This document shows positions 1 to 8,747 of a stretch of 64,000 bases of DNA, in pieces. The notes beneath the pieces are model-generated. The model did no database searches, had not been told where the DNA came from, and worked only from the letters and a program-made list of their open reading frames with translations. The position numbers and the translations under genes were made by a program. Each line of letters begins with the position of its first letter. Within the stretch, counting starts at the first letter, position 1. Location: the NCBI GenBank assembly GCA_036006425.1, contig DASYPQ010000011.1, positions 1 to 64,000 of the forward strand, given 5' to 3'. The DNA comes from DASYPQ01 sp036006425 (GTDB lineage: Bacteria; Planctomycetota; UBA1135; GCA-002686595).

Positions 1-372
1 CTCGAGCAGGAGAAGTGCATCGACTGCCTCGCCTGCGCGCGCGCGTGCCCGATCGACTGCATCGAGATGGACGCGGTGCGGCACGGCAAGGAGCTCGAGT
101 GGATCTCGTTCACGCTCGACTACCAGAAGTGCATGTTCTGCGAGCTGTGCGTCTACCCGTGCCCGAAGGACTGCATCCACATGGGGACGGAGTTCGCGTT
201 CGTCACGTACGACCGCAGCGAGCTCAAGCACGACCTCCTCTCGTTCAAGGGCATGGCGAAGGAGGCGCGCATCCGCATGAAGGAAGCGGAGGAGAAGAAG
301 AAGGAGAAGGAAGCCGCCAAGGCCGCCGCGGGCGGTGCCGCCGCCGAGACGAAGACGGAAGGCCACGACTGA
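1..372 (+). CDS. nuoI: NADH-quinone oxidoreductase subunit I (NuoI), 5' truncated
   Basis: This is the C-terminal part of the 8Fe ferredoxin-like subunit that passes electrons through clusters N6a and N6b in the peripheral arm of complex I. The frame is open from base 1, so the start lies outside the window. Both 4Fe-4S motifs are visible: CIDCLACARACP (from base 16) and CMFCELCVYPCP (from base 130), with the paired CxxCxxCxxxCP spacing expected of NuoI. The tail after the second cluster is Lys/Glu/Ala-rich and charged, as is common in this subunit. nuoJ starts one base after the stop, in normal nuo order. Confidence 0.96.
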   Translation, partial: LEQEKCIDCLACARACPIDCIEMDAVRHGKELEWISFTLDYQKCMFCELCVYPCPKDCIHMGTEFAFVTYDRSELKHDLLSFKGMAKEARIRMKEAEEKKKEKEAAKAAAGGAAAETKTEGHD

Positions 373-373
373 G

Positions 374-985
374 ATGGAGCGCGCCTCGAAGGTCTTCTAC
401 GCGCTGCTCTTCCTGCTCGCGTTGACGTTCGCCGGCGGCGGACTCGCCGCGGCGGGAGGCGAGGGCCTCGCTTTCGGTCTCTTCGCGTTCCTCACGATCG
501 GCGGAGGGCTCCTGTGCATCTTCGAGCGCTCGGTCGTCCGCAGCGCCTTCGCCCTCCTCGCGACGTTCTCGGGCACCGCAGGCCTCTTCCTCCTGCTCGG
601 GTCGGACTTCCTCGCGATGGCGCAGATCCTGATCTACGTCGGCGGGATCCTCGCGCTGATCCTGTTCGGCGTGATGATGACGCCGCCCGATCTCACCGAA
701 CGGAAGCTGCCGCGCGTCGTCGCGGGACTTCTCCTCGTCGGGCTCGCCGTCGCGTGGATCGGTTTCCAGGTGCGGTCGACGGTCGTCTGGGCCCAGGCGG
801 AGAAGCTGCCGCCGATGGAGAGCAATGCCCGTCGCATCGGCGTCGGGTTCCTCTCCGCGAAGCAGTACGTCGTGCCGTTCGAGCTCGCCGCCGTCGTGCT
901 GACGGTCGCGCTCGTCGCCGCGGTCTACATCGCGCGCCGGCGGAAGTCGGACTTCGTCCCCGACACGGGCGAAAGGGGAGCGTGA
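374..985 (+). CDS. nuoJ: NADH-quinone oxidoreductase subunit J (NuoJ)
   Basis: This is a membrane subunit of the proton-pumping arm of complex I. The 203-residue protein has several hydrophobic helices and a conserved segment around 'IYVGGILALILFGVMM' that matches the NuoJ helix carrying the pi-bulge. The ATG at 374 is chosen because it follows the nuoI stop immediately and begins a membrane-type N-terminus; an in-frame ATG at 335 would overlap nuoI and add an arginine-rich, non-conserved stretch. The stop overlaps the nuoK start by one base, consistent with translational coupling. Confidence 0.95.
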   Translation: MERASKVFYALLFLLALTFAGGGLAAAGGEGLAFGLFAFLTIGGGLLCIFERSVVRSAFALLATFSGTAGLFLLLGSDFLAMAQILIYVGGILALILFGVMMTPPDLTERKLPRVVAGLLLVGLAVAWIGFQVRSTVVWAQAEKLPPMESNARRIGVGFLSAKQYVVPFELAAVVLTVALVAAVYIARRRKSDFVPDTGERGA

Positions 986-1287
986 TGGGGGTCGGCGCCT
1001 ACGTCGCGGTCTCCGCGGCACTCTTCGCGCTCGGCATCGTCGCGATCGTCGTCCGGCGCAACGTGCTCTACGTCCTCATGGGCATCGAGATGATCTTGAA
1101 CGCGGCGAACATCAACTTCGTCGCCTTCAGCCGCCACAACGGCGGGAGCCTCGACGGGCAGATGTTCGCGATCTTCGTGATCATCCTGGCCGCGGCGGAG
1201 GCCGCGGTCGCCCTCGCGATCGTCCTGAACGTCTACTACCTCTTCGACTCGGTCAAGCCCGACGGCGTCGACCGGCTCCGCGACTGA
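985..1287 (+). CDS. nuoK: NADH-quinone oxidoreductase subunit K (NuoK)
   Basis: This is the small antiporter-like membrane subunit, exactly 100 residues and the usual family length. Three hydrophobic helices are visible. The segment 'YVLMGIEMILNAANINFVAF' carries the conserved membrane Glu of the proton channel, and a second Glu lies in the 'AAAEAAVALAI' helix. The ATG shares its A with the nuoJ stop codon. It is followed after 22 bases by nuoL. Confidence 0.96.
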   Translation: MGVGAYVAVSAALFALGIVAIVVRRNVLYVLMGIEMILNAANINFVAFSRHNGGSLDGQMFAIFVIILAAAEAAVALAIVLNVYYLFDSVKPDGVDRLRD

Positions 1288-1309
1288 AGCGCAGGCGATC
1301 CCCATCTCC

Positions 1310-3517
1310 ATGCGATTCGACCCGGCTCTCGACTGGAAGCTCCTGCTCGCCGTCCCGGCGATCCCGCTCGTCGGGTTCGTCGTGAACCTGTTCTTCGGGC
1401 GGAGCCTGCCGCGCAAGGGCGACTGGCTCCTGACCGGCGGCATGTTCGTCGTGATGGTGATCACGCTGTTCATGGCGGCGAAGGCGATCGCGGCCGGCTT
1501 CGCGGGCGAGGAGTTCTTCCACCAGTCGAAGGAGGACGGCGTCGCCTGGTCGTGGCTCTACCACACGGCCAACGCGCCGACGTCGACGCTCAACGTCACC
1601 GCCGGCATCCTCTACGACAACCTCGGGGCCGCGCTGCTCGCGGTCGTCGGCGTCGTCTCGTTCTTCGTGCACCTCTTCTCGATGGGGTACATGCAGGGCG
1701 ACCGCCGCTACCACATCTTCTTCGCGAACATCAGCCTCTTCACGTTCGCGATGCTCGGGCTCGTCCTGTCCGACAACATCCTCTTCTTCTTCGTGTTCTG
1801 GGAGTTGATGGGGTTGATGTCGTATCTCCTCATCGGCCACTTCTCCCACGATCCGACGAGCCCGCGGATCCTCCAGGCCTCCTCGGCGTGCAAGAAGGCG
1901 TTCCTGACCACGCGCGTCGGCGACACGTGCCTGATGATCGGGATGATGATCTTCTACTGGAAGTTCCAGACCTTCCAGTTCACCGAGCTCTGGCGTCTCG
2001 CGCAGGAGGAAGTCGCGCGCCACGGCGGCGAATACCCGACGTGGATGACGGTCGCGGGGCTCTTCATCTTCGGCGGCACGGTCGGCAAGTCGGCGCAGTT
2101 CCCGCTGCACATCTGGCTCCCCGACGCGATGGAAGGACCGACGCCGGTCTCTGCGATGATCCACGCGGCGACGATGGTCGCGGCGGGCGTGTTCCTGCTC
2201 GGCCGCGCCTATCCGCTGATGAGCCCGGAGGTCCTCTCCGTGGTCACGGTCGTCGGCGCGTTCACGGCGCTGTTCGCCGCGACGATCGGCACGACGGTGA
2301 ACGACATCAAGGGCGTCCTCGCGTACTCGACGATCTCGCAGCTCGGCTTCATGGTCGCGGCCTGCGGTCTAGGCGGCGTCGTGTTCGGCATGTTCCACAT
2401 GGTGACGCACGCGTTCTTCAAGGCGTGCCTCTTCCTGTGCGCGGGCTCCGTGATCCACGGATGCCATCACGAGCAGGACATGCGGAAGATGGGCGGCCTG
2501 CGCAAGTTCATGCCGGTGACGTTCGCCTGCATGCTCGCGTCGACGCTCGCGATCGCCGGGATCCCGCTGTTCTCGGGCTTCTACTCGAAGGACGAGATCA
2601 TCAAGTCGGCGTTCGTGAAGAGCCTGACGCACTTCGAAGGCGCGAGCATCTTCGCGGCGATCGCCCTGCCCGCGGCGGCGCTGCTCACGGCCTTCTACAT
2701 GTTCCGCCTGATCTTCATGACGTTCTCCGGCAAGTACCGCGGAGGCGAGTCCCACGCGCACGAAGCGCACGGCAAGCACGACGCGCACGGCGATCACGCG
2801 GCGCACGGTCACGACGACGCCCACGGCCACCACGAAGCGCACGGCCACGCGCACGTCCCGCACGAGTCGCCCCTCCCGATGACGATCGCGCTGTGCTGCC
2901 TCGCGCTGCTCGGCGTCCTCGGCGGGCACTTCTGGCTCGCTTCGCCGACCGACCCGCTCGCGCAGCACACCGAGCCCTGGTTCCTGCGCATCGTGAGCCT
3001 CGAGCGCCTCTACGGCGGTCTCGTCGCCGAGCCGCACGTCTCGCACGAGATCGAGGAGCAGTCGCACGTCCTCGCGCTCTCGGTCTCCCTCGGCGTCGCG
3101 CTCGCCGGCATCTTCATCGCTTGGCGCCTGTACGTGAAGAAGAAGCCCGACCCGGCGGGCATCGTCCGCGGGCTCGGCGAGGTGTACCGCGCCGTCGCGA
3201 ACAAGTACTGGATCGACGAGATCGTCGACGCGACCGTCATCCGCCTCACGATCGGCCTCGCCCTGCTCCAGAAGTGGATCGACGAGAACATCGTCGACGG
3301 CGTCGTCAACGGCGTCGGGCTCGTCACGAAGGCACTCGGCTTCGGCAGCGCCTGGTTCGACTTGCGCGTCGTCGACGGGGCCGTCAACGGCGTCGGCGCG
3401 ACGACGCAGGCCTTCGGTTCGGTCGCACGTCTCTTCCAGACGGGCCGCGTCCAGCAGTACGTCTCCTTCGCCGTGGCGGGCGGCGTCCTCCTCGCCGCCT
3501 GGTTGATCCTCTCCTGA
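1310..3517 (+). CDS. nuoL: NADH-quinone oxidoreductase subunit L (NuoL)
   Basis: This is the distal antiporter-like, proton-translocating subunit of complex I. At 735 residues it is somewhat longer than the roughly 610-650 typical of the family. Antiporter signatures are clear: the Glu in 'FVFWELMGLMSYLL', 'KSAQFPLHIWLPDAMEGP' and 'KGVLAYSTISQLGFM'. The extra length comes from a His-rich cytosolic or periplasmic loop (residues about 482-518, 15 His) and an extended C-terminus. That C-terminus carries two imperfect copies of a VDG-V-NGVG motif, as in NuoL with the lateral helix. The gene sits between nuoK and nuoM. Confidence 0.97.
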   Translation: MRFDPALDWKLLLAVPAIPLVGFVVNLFFGRSLPRKGDWLLTGGMFVVMVITLFMAAKAIAAGFAGEEFFHQSKEDGVAWSWLYHTANAPTSTLNVTAGILYDNLGAALLAVVGVVSFFVHLFSMGYMQGDRRYHIFFANISLFTFAMLGLVLSDNILFFFVFWELMGLMSYLLIGHFSHDPTSPRILQASSACKKAFLTTRVGDTCLMIGMMIFYWKFQTFQFTELWRLAQEEVARHGGEYPTWMTVAGLFIFGGTVGKSAQFPLHIWLPDAMEGPTPVSAMIHAATMVAAGVFLLGRAYPLMSPEVLSVVTVVGAFTALFAATIGTTVNDIKGVLAYSTISQLGFMVAACGLGGVVFGMFHMVTHAFFKACLFLCAGSVIHGCHHEQDMRKMGGLRKFMPVTFACMLASTLAIAGIPLFSGFYSKDEIIKSAFVKSLTHFEGASIFAAIALPAAALLTAFYMFRLIFMTFSGKYRGGESHAHEAHGKHDAHGDHAAHGHDDAHGHHEAHGHAHVPHESPLPMTIALCCLALLGVLGGHFWLASPTDPLAQHTEPWFLRIVSLERLYGGLVAEPHVSHEIEEQSHVLALSVSLGVALAGIFIAWRLYVKKKPDPAGIVRGLGEVYRAVANKYWIDEIVDATVIRLTIGLALLQKWIDENIVDGVVNGVGLVTKALGFGSAWFDLRVVDGAVNGVGATTQAFGSVARLFQTGRVQQYVSFAVAGGVLLAAWLILS

Positions 3518-3522
3518 ACCCC

Positions 3523-5055
3523 ATGCAAGACCACATCCTCAGCTGGATCGTCTTCATCCCCCTGATCGGGATGGGCGTAATCCTGTGTCTGCCCGGGAAG
3601 GCGACCGCGGCGATCAAGGGCGTCAGCCTCGTCGCGACGTTCATCCCGCTCGTCCTCGCGACGCAGGTCTACTTCGGCATGTTCGACAAGGGCGCGGGCG
3701 GCTACCAGCTCGTCGAGCGCGTGAACTGGATCGCCGGGATCCAAGCCCAGTACTACGTCGGCATCGACGGCCTGTCGCTCCCGCTCGTCTGGTTGACGAC
3801 GCTGCTCCTCTTCATCGCCGTGCCGGCGAGCTTCGGAATCGAGAAGGCGCAGAAGTCCTACTACGCGCTGCTCATGCTGCTCGAGGTCGGCATCGCCGGC
3901 GTGTTCGTCTCGCTCGACTACTTCCTCTTCTACGTGTTCTGGGAAGTGATGCTCCTCCCGATGTACTTCCTCATCGGCATCTGGGGCGGACGGCGGCGCG
4001 AGTACGCGGCGATCAAGTTCTTCCTCTACACGCTGGCGGGCTCCGTGCTGATGCTCGTCGCGGTCGTCGCGCTGCGGATCGAGAGCGGGAGCTTCTCGAT
4101 CCCCGACCTCGTCGCGATGGCCCAGAAGGGCGCGCTCCTCGGCGCTCACCTGCCCTTCGGCGGCGTCCTGCTCGGGATGAAGTTCACGACGTGGGTCTTC
4201 TGGTTCCTCTTCGTCGCCTTCGCGATCAAGGTGCCGGTCTTCCCGTTCCACACCTGGCTGCCCGACGCGCACGTGCAGGCCCCGACGCCGATCTCCGTGA
4301 TCCTCGCGGGCATCCTGCTGAAGCTCGGCGGATACGGGATGCTGCGCGCGTGCTTCCCGATCGTTCCCGACGCCTTCCGCGAGTTCGCCTTCGTGCTCGG
4401 CGTCCTCGGCGTGATCAGCATCGTGTACGGCTCGTACGTCGCGCTCGGCCAGACCGACTTCAAGCGGATGATCGCGTACAGCTCGGTCGGCCACATGGGC
4501 TACGTGCTGCTCGGTTTCGCCTGCATGACGAACTGGGGGATGAACGGAGCGGCGCTCCAGATGTTCAACCACGGCACGTCCTCGGCCGCGTGCTTCCTCG
4601 TCGTCGGCGTGATCTACGACCGCGCGCACCACCGCGACTTGAACGGCTTCGGCGGGATGGCGCAGGTGATGCCGCGCTACTGGGCGCTGACGACCGTGGC
4701 GTTCTTCGCCTCGATCGGCCTGCCGGGCATGGCCGGATTCGTGTCGGAGTTCATGACGCTCTTCGGCGCGTACCAGTCGCAGGACCCGCGCTTCCGCGTC
4801 CTCGTGGTGATCTCGGCGATCGGCATCGTGCTCACCGCCGCGTACCTCCTGTGGGCGATGCAGCGCGTGTTCCTCGGCAAGGTGAACGAGAAGTACAAGG
4901 GCTTCTCCGACATCAGCTTCCGCGAGGTCTTCAGCCAGGCGCCGCTCCTCTTCCTGTGCCTCGCGCTCGGGATCTTCCCGTTCTTCCTGCTCGACTGGAT
5001 GGACGTCAGCGTCAAGAGCCTGATGGGCATGCTGAACGGGACGGGACACGGCTGA
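3523..5055 (+). CDS. nuoM: NADH-quinone oxidoreductase subunit M (NuoM)
   Basis: This is the second antiporter-like proton-pumping subunit, 510 residues, the normal size. It shows the 'FYVFWEVMLLPMYFLIG' helix with the key Glu, 'KVPVFPFHTWLPDAHVQAP' and the Lys in 'QTDFKRMIAYSSVGHMGY'. The ATG at 3523 lies five bases after the nuoL stop and starts a hydrophobic N-terminal helix. It is followed by nuoN after about 20 bases, so it belongs to the same transcription unit. Confidence 0.97.
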   Translation: MQDHILSWIVFIPLIGMGVILCLPGKATAAIKGVSLVATFIPLVLATQVYFGMFDKGAGGYQLVERVNWIAGIQAQYYVGIDGLSLPLVWLTTLLLFIAVPASFGIEKAQKSYYALLMLLEVGIAGVFVSLDYFLFYVFWEVMLLPMYFLIGIWGGRRREYAAIKFFLYTLAGSVLMLVAVVALRIESGSFSIPDLVAMAQKGALLGAHLPFGGVLLGMKFTTWVFWFLFVAFAIKVPVFPFHTWLPDAHVQAPTPISVILAGILLKLGGYGMLRACFPIVPDAFREFAFVLGVLGVISIVYGSYVALGQTDFKRMIAYSSVGHMGYVLLGFACMTNWGMNGAALQMFNHGTSSAACFLVVGVIYDRAHHRDLNGFGGMAQVMPRYWALTTVAFFASIGLPGMAGFVSEFMTLFGAYQSQDPRFRVLVVISAIGIVLTAAYLLWAMQRVFLGKVNEKYKGFSDISFREVFSQAPLLFLCLALGIFPFFLLDWMDVSVKSLMGMLNGTGHG

Positions 5056-5074
5056 TCGCCGGAGACGCGCTTCC

Positions 5075-6571
5075 TTGGGCAGCTACCTCGAACAGCTCCG
5101 CTCGATCGCGCCGGAGATCACCCTCACGGTGTTCTCCCTCATCGTGCTCGTGCAGGACCTCCTCCAGAAGGGGAAGAACTCCGACGCCGTCGGCGGCGTG
5201 ACGCTGCTCGGGCTCTCGATCGCGTTCTTCCAGCTGCTCGGCGCCACCGACGAGCCGTCGCACACGGTGCTCGGCATGGTCGTCGTCGATCACTTCGCGA
5301 GCTTCTTCAAGCTGTTCACCGCCGCGGCACTCGCCGCGGTCGTGCTGTTCGTGATGAGCGACCGCCGCGAGCGCAAGCAAGGCGTGGGGGAGTACTACTT
5401 CCTCCTCCTCGGCGCGGCGATCGGCATCTTCTTCATGGTCGGCACGAACAACCTGCTGCTCCTGATGCTCGGTCTCGAGCTCCTCTCGCTCGCGAGCTAC
5501 TCGCTCGCCGGCTTCCACAAGGGCAGCCGGAAGTCCGCGGAAGCGTCGATGAAGTACGTGATCTTCGGCGGCATGAGCACGGGCGTCATGCTGTACGGGA
5601 TCAGCCTCCTGTACGGGCTCACGGGCACGCTCGATCTCTCGACGATGGCGGGAGGTGCCACGGGAGGACTCTCGTCGAGTCTCGCCGCGCAGCTCGCGAC
5701 GAGCCCGATCCCCGTCGCGATCGCGGTCGTGCTCGTGCTCGCGGGGTTCGCGTACAAGGTGTCCGTCGTGCCGTTCCACTTCTGGACGCCCGACGTCTAC
5801 GAGGGCGCGCCGACGCCGGTCACGACCTTCCTCGCCGTCGCTTCGAAGGCGGCCGGGTTCGGAGCGATGCTCCGGTTCCTCGGCGCGCTGTTCGTGAAGG
5901 GCGGCGCCAGCGCGGCTGTCGCGCACTACGGCGCGCGGGTCGGCCTCCTCGTCGCCGTCCTCGCGGCTGCGACGATGACGCTCGGGAACCTCGCGGCGCT
6001 CCGGCAGCAAAGCCTGAAGCGCATGCTCGCGTACTCGTCGATCGCGCACGCGGGCTACGTGATGCTCGGCGTCGCGACGATGAACGAGGCCGGGTTCAGC
6101 GCGGCGATGTACTACCTCGCGGCGTACTACCTGATGAACCTCGGGGCGTTCGGCTTCCTCCTCTACTTCGAAGGCGTCACGGGATCGGAGACCGTCGACA
6201 GCTTGAAGGGGATGGGCTGGAAGGCGCCGGTCGTCTCGATCGCGATGGTCGCGTTCCTGATCAGCCTGACCGGACTCCCGCCGACGGTGGGCTTCTACGG
6301 CAAGTACCTGCTCTTCGTCGCCGGCTACCACTCCGGGCTCGGCTGGCTCGTCGTCGTCGCGGCGGTCAACAGCGTCGTCAGCCTCTTCTACTACCTGCGC
6401 GTGGCGAAGGCGCTCTTCCTGACGGACGCGTCCGAGAAGAAGGCCGCCCCGCAGCCGATCTTCGTCGGGTTCCTCGTGTTCCTCGGAGCGTCGAACGTGG
6501 CGCTGTTCTTCTACGCGAGCCCGCTCGTGAGCTGGGCGGCGCGCAGCCTCGACATCCTCGCGCGGCCGTAG
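5075..6571 (+). CDS. nuoN: NADH-quinone oxidoreductase subunit N (NuoN)
   Basis: This is the third antiporter-like membrane subunit, 498 residues. Motifs include 'LGLELLSLASYSLAGF' with the Glu, 'KVSVVPFHFWTPDVYEGAP' and 'SLKRMLAYSSIAHAGYVML'. No ATG precedes the conserved N-terminus, so a TTG at 5075 is chosen; it is preceded by GGAGA (5061-5065) at a suitable distance. The gene ends the nuo cluster. The next gene is convergent and its stop lies only a few bases away. Confidence 0.95.
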   Translation: MGSYLEQLRSIAPEITLTVFSLIVLVQDLLQKGKNSDAVGGVTLLGLSIAFFQLLGATDEPSHTVLGMVVVDHFASFFKLFTAAALAAVVLFVMSDRRERKQGVGEYYFLLLGAAIGIFFMVGTNNLLLLMLGLELLSLASYSLAGFHKGSRKSAEASMKYVIFGGMSTGVMLYGISLLYGLTGTLDLSTMAGGATGGLSSSLAAQLATSPIPVAIAVVLVLAGFAYKVSVVPFHFWTPDVYEGAPTPVTTFLAVASKAAGFGAMLRFLGALFVKGGASAAVAHYGARVGLLVAVLAAATMTLGNLAALRQQSLKRMLAYSSIAHAGYVMLGVATMNEAGFSAAMYYLAAYYLMNLGAFGFLLYFEGVTGSETVDSLKGMGWKAPVVSIAMVAFLISLTGLPPTVGFYGKYLLFVAGYHSGLGWLVVVAAVNSVVSLFYYLRVAKALFLTDASEKKAAPQPIFVGFLVFLGASNVALFFYASPLVSWAARSLDILARP

Positions 6572-6574
6572 CGC

Positions 6575-7768
6575 TCAGACCGCGGCGAGCCCGGCCGACG
6601 CGCAGTCCTCGAGAAGCGCGTCGAGAGGCCGGAAGACGACTTCCCAGTCGTACGTGTCCTCGACGAATCGCCTTCCGCGCAGGCCGCGTTCGTGCGCGGA
6701 CTGCGGATCGCGCAGCAGCGAGCACACGGCTTCCGCGAAGGTCTCGGCGTCGTCGCCGACGAGGTAGTCACGCCCCGCGACGCCGTCGACGCCCTGCACG
6801 GCGGCGCTCGTGCCGACGACCGGGATGCCCATCGAGAGCGCTTCGAGCACCTTGTTCTGGATCCCGCGCGCGATGCGCAGCGGCGCGACGGAGACGGCCG
6901 CCGTGCGCAGGATCTTGCGCGTGTCGTGGACGTACCCCGTGACGCTGACGCCGATCGTCCTGCCGAGACGCCGGATCTCGGGCGCGGGATGCGCGCCGAC
7001 GATCGTGAACCGCGCGCGCGGGAACTCCTTGCGGACGAGCGGGAAGACTTCCTCGACGAAGAAGCGGCAGCCGTCGACGTTCGGGAAGTAGTTCATGACT
7101 CCGGTGAAGACGATGTGCCCGGGCCAGGGCTCGGTCCCGCCGGGCCTGTAGTAGTTGAGATCGACGCCGTTGCGCAGCACGACCGACGGGGCGCCGGGGA
7201 TCTTCTCCTGGAAGATCCGCTGCTCGAGCGGCGTGCACAGCACGTTCTCGGTGAACGCATTCGCGATCCGCCGCTCGAACTCGAGCAGCGTGCGCGACTC
7301 GCGCGCGTACACCTGGCGCATCGGGAACCCGGCGAACTCGCTGTACTGGCGCCACTTGTCGGAGTCGAGCTCCCCGAAGTGCATGATCCGGGGCTTCGCC
7401 GGATGCTTCTCGAGGAACGCGCCCATCGAGGACGAGTACGCGTACGCGAGATCCATCTGCGGCATCAGGCGGTCGACGACGGACTGCAGCTTGCGCGAGC
7501 CGTAGACGCCGAGCGTCAGCGGACTGGACGAGAGGAGGAGCGGCGCCGAGCGGATGCGCTTCCACGCGTCCCTGTGGCGGACCGGAAGCGTCGGAATCCC
7601 CATCGCGTCGAGCTCGCGCGCCGCCTGGAGATCGACCGCGTCGTGCGCGAACGCCACGCAGGTGACGTCGTGCTTCCGCCGCATGCGATCGACCAGGCGC
7701 CACGTCGTGATCTTGTCCCCCCGGTTCGGCGGATAGGGGACACGCTGCGATAGGAAGAGGATTCGCAC
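6575..7768 (-). CDS. Glycosyltransferase of the PEP-CTERM/exosortase-associated type
   Basis: This 397-residue GT-B fold sugar transferase begins 'MRILFLSQRVPYPPNRGDKI', the N-terminal signature of the 'sugar transferase, PEP-CTERM/EpsH1 system associated' family (TIGR03087-like). A GT4-like donor-site motif with the spaced acidic pair is seen in 'GIQNKVLEALSMGIPVVGT'. It should add a sugar from a nucleotide donor during assembly of a secreted polysaccharide. The start is GTG (7768); no ATG lies near it. It is last in a minus-strand run after the DinG-like helicase and prmA, with a 64-base gap from prmA. No exosortase or PEP-CTERM protein is present here, so its partners must lie elsewhere. 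Confidence 0.82.
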   Translation of the reverse strand: MRILFLSQRVPYPPNRGDKITTWRLVDRMRRKHDVTCVAFAHDAVDLQAARELDAMGIPTLPVRHRDAWKRIRSAPLLLSSSPLTLGVYGSRKLQSVVDRLMPQMDLAYAYSSSMGAFLEKHPAKPRIMHFGELDSDKWRQYSEFAGFPMRQVYARESRTLLEFERRIANAFTENVLCTPLEQRIFQEKIPGAPSVVLRNGVDLNYYRPGGTEPWPGHIVFTGVMNYFPNVDGCRFFVEEVFPLVRKEFPRARFTIVGAHPAPEIRRLGRTIGVSVTGYVHDTRKILRTAAVSVAPLRIARGIQNKVLEALSMGIPVVGTSAAVQGVDGVAGRDYLVGDDAETFAEAVCSLLRDPQSAHERGLRGRRFVEDTYDWEVVFRPLDALLEDCASAGLAAV

Positions 7769-7832
7769 TGCGGAGAACGAGAGGGCTCGATGGAATCATC
7801 CACGGGTTCGGGCGGGGATGCAAACCGCGGAA

Positions 7833-8747
7833 TCAGCCTGAACGCGTGCCGACGAACGTCCTCCATCGGCCGCAGGCGACTTCGCGCTCGATCCGGAGCT
7901 CCGACCTGGAAATCGTTTCCACGAGTTCTCCCGCGCGCGATTCGATGCAGCCGCTGAAGGCGAACCAGCCGCCGCGCACGAGGGCAGCGGAGACACGCGC
8001 GAGCTCCGACGCGATCACGTCCGCGTAGATGTTGGCGACGACCGCGTCGAACTCCGCGCGATCGCGGTCGAGGAGCGCGAAGTCCGCCGTCGTGAACGTG
8101 CACCGCGACGCGACGCCGTTCTGGAGCGCGAGCGCGTCCGCGTAGGGCTTCGCGTTCGGATCGACGTCGAACCCGAGCGCGCTCTCCGCGCCGAGCAGGA
8201 CCGCCGCCACCGCCAGGATTCCGCTGCCGGAACCCGCGTCGAGCACGCGCTCGCGCGGCCGCACGCGCGCCTGGATCGCGCGCAGGCACTCGCGCGTCGT
8301 CGGATGGCGTCCCGATCCGAACGCGCCGCCGGGCTCGAGCGCGAGCGCGACGTCGCCGGACCGAAGCCGCCGTGCCTCGCCGGGCAGGACGACGCAGAGG
8401 CGTCCGACGCGGAACGGCTTCCAGTTCTTCCTCCACGACGTCGCGTAGTCCTCCGGCGCGAGCTCGCGGAACGCGACGCGGAGATCCGCGAGCTCCGGCG
8501 CGCCCGCGCGGACGGCGAGGCGTGCGACGCGGCTCTCGAGCTCGGAGCGCAACTCCGCGGAGTCCGCGCGCTCGGGCACGAACACGCGCACGAAGTCGTG
8601 CCCTTCGGGCGCCGCGTCCGTCGCGAGCGACGGCCGGCCGAAGGCGACGCCCGCGGTCGCGTCGATCGAGAGCGCCTCCGCGACGAGTTCGAGCCAGCCT
8701 TCCGGCGCGATCACGCGCGCCTCGATCCAGCGGACCGGCTCGCTCAA
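7833..8747 (-). CDS. prmA: Ribosomal protein L11 methyltransferase (PrmA)
   Basis: This is a SAM-dependent methyltransferase expected to trimethylate lysines of ribosomal protein L11. The C-terminal Rossmann domain carries 'LDAGSGSGILAVAA' (SAM motif I). The PrmA-specific 'FGSGRHPTTRECL' and 'VVANIYADVI' correspond to FGTGxHxTT and VANIL. At 304 residues it is close to the usual 290-300. The start is a TTG at 8747 whose last two bases overlap the helicase TGA (TTGA overlap), implying coupling. The N-terminal L11-recognition domain is divergent but of normal length. Confidence 0.9.
   Translation of the reverse strand: MSEPVRWIEARVIAPEGWLELVAEALSIDATAGVAFGRPSLATDAAPEGHDFVRVFVPERADSAELRSELESRVARLAVRAGAPELADLRVAFRELAPEDYATSWRKNWKPFRVGRLCVVLPGEARRLRSGDVALALEPGGAFGSGRHPTTRECLRAIQARVRPRERVLDAGSGSGILAVAAVLLGAESALGFDVDPNAKPYADALALQNGVASRCTFTTADFALLDRDRAEFDAVVANIYADVIASELARVSAALVRGGWFAFSGCIESRAGELVETISRSELRIEREVACGRWRTFVGTRSG

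Noticed and set aside
3010..5049. 679-codon minus-strand frame across nuoL and nuoM
   Set aside because: Antisense shadow of strongly conserved nuo genes in very GC-rich DNA; the translation is Arg/Glu/Asp/His-rich without any motif.
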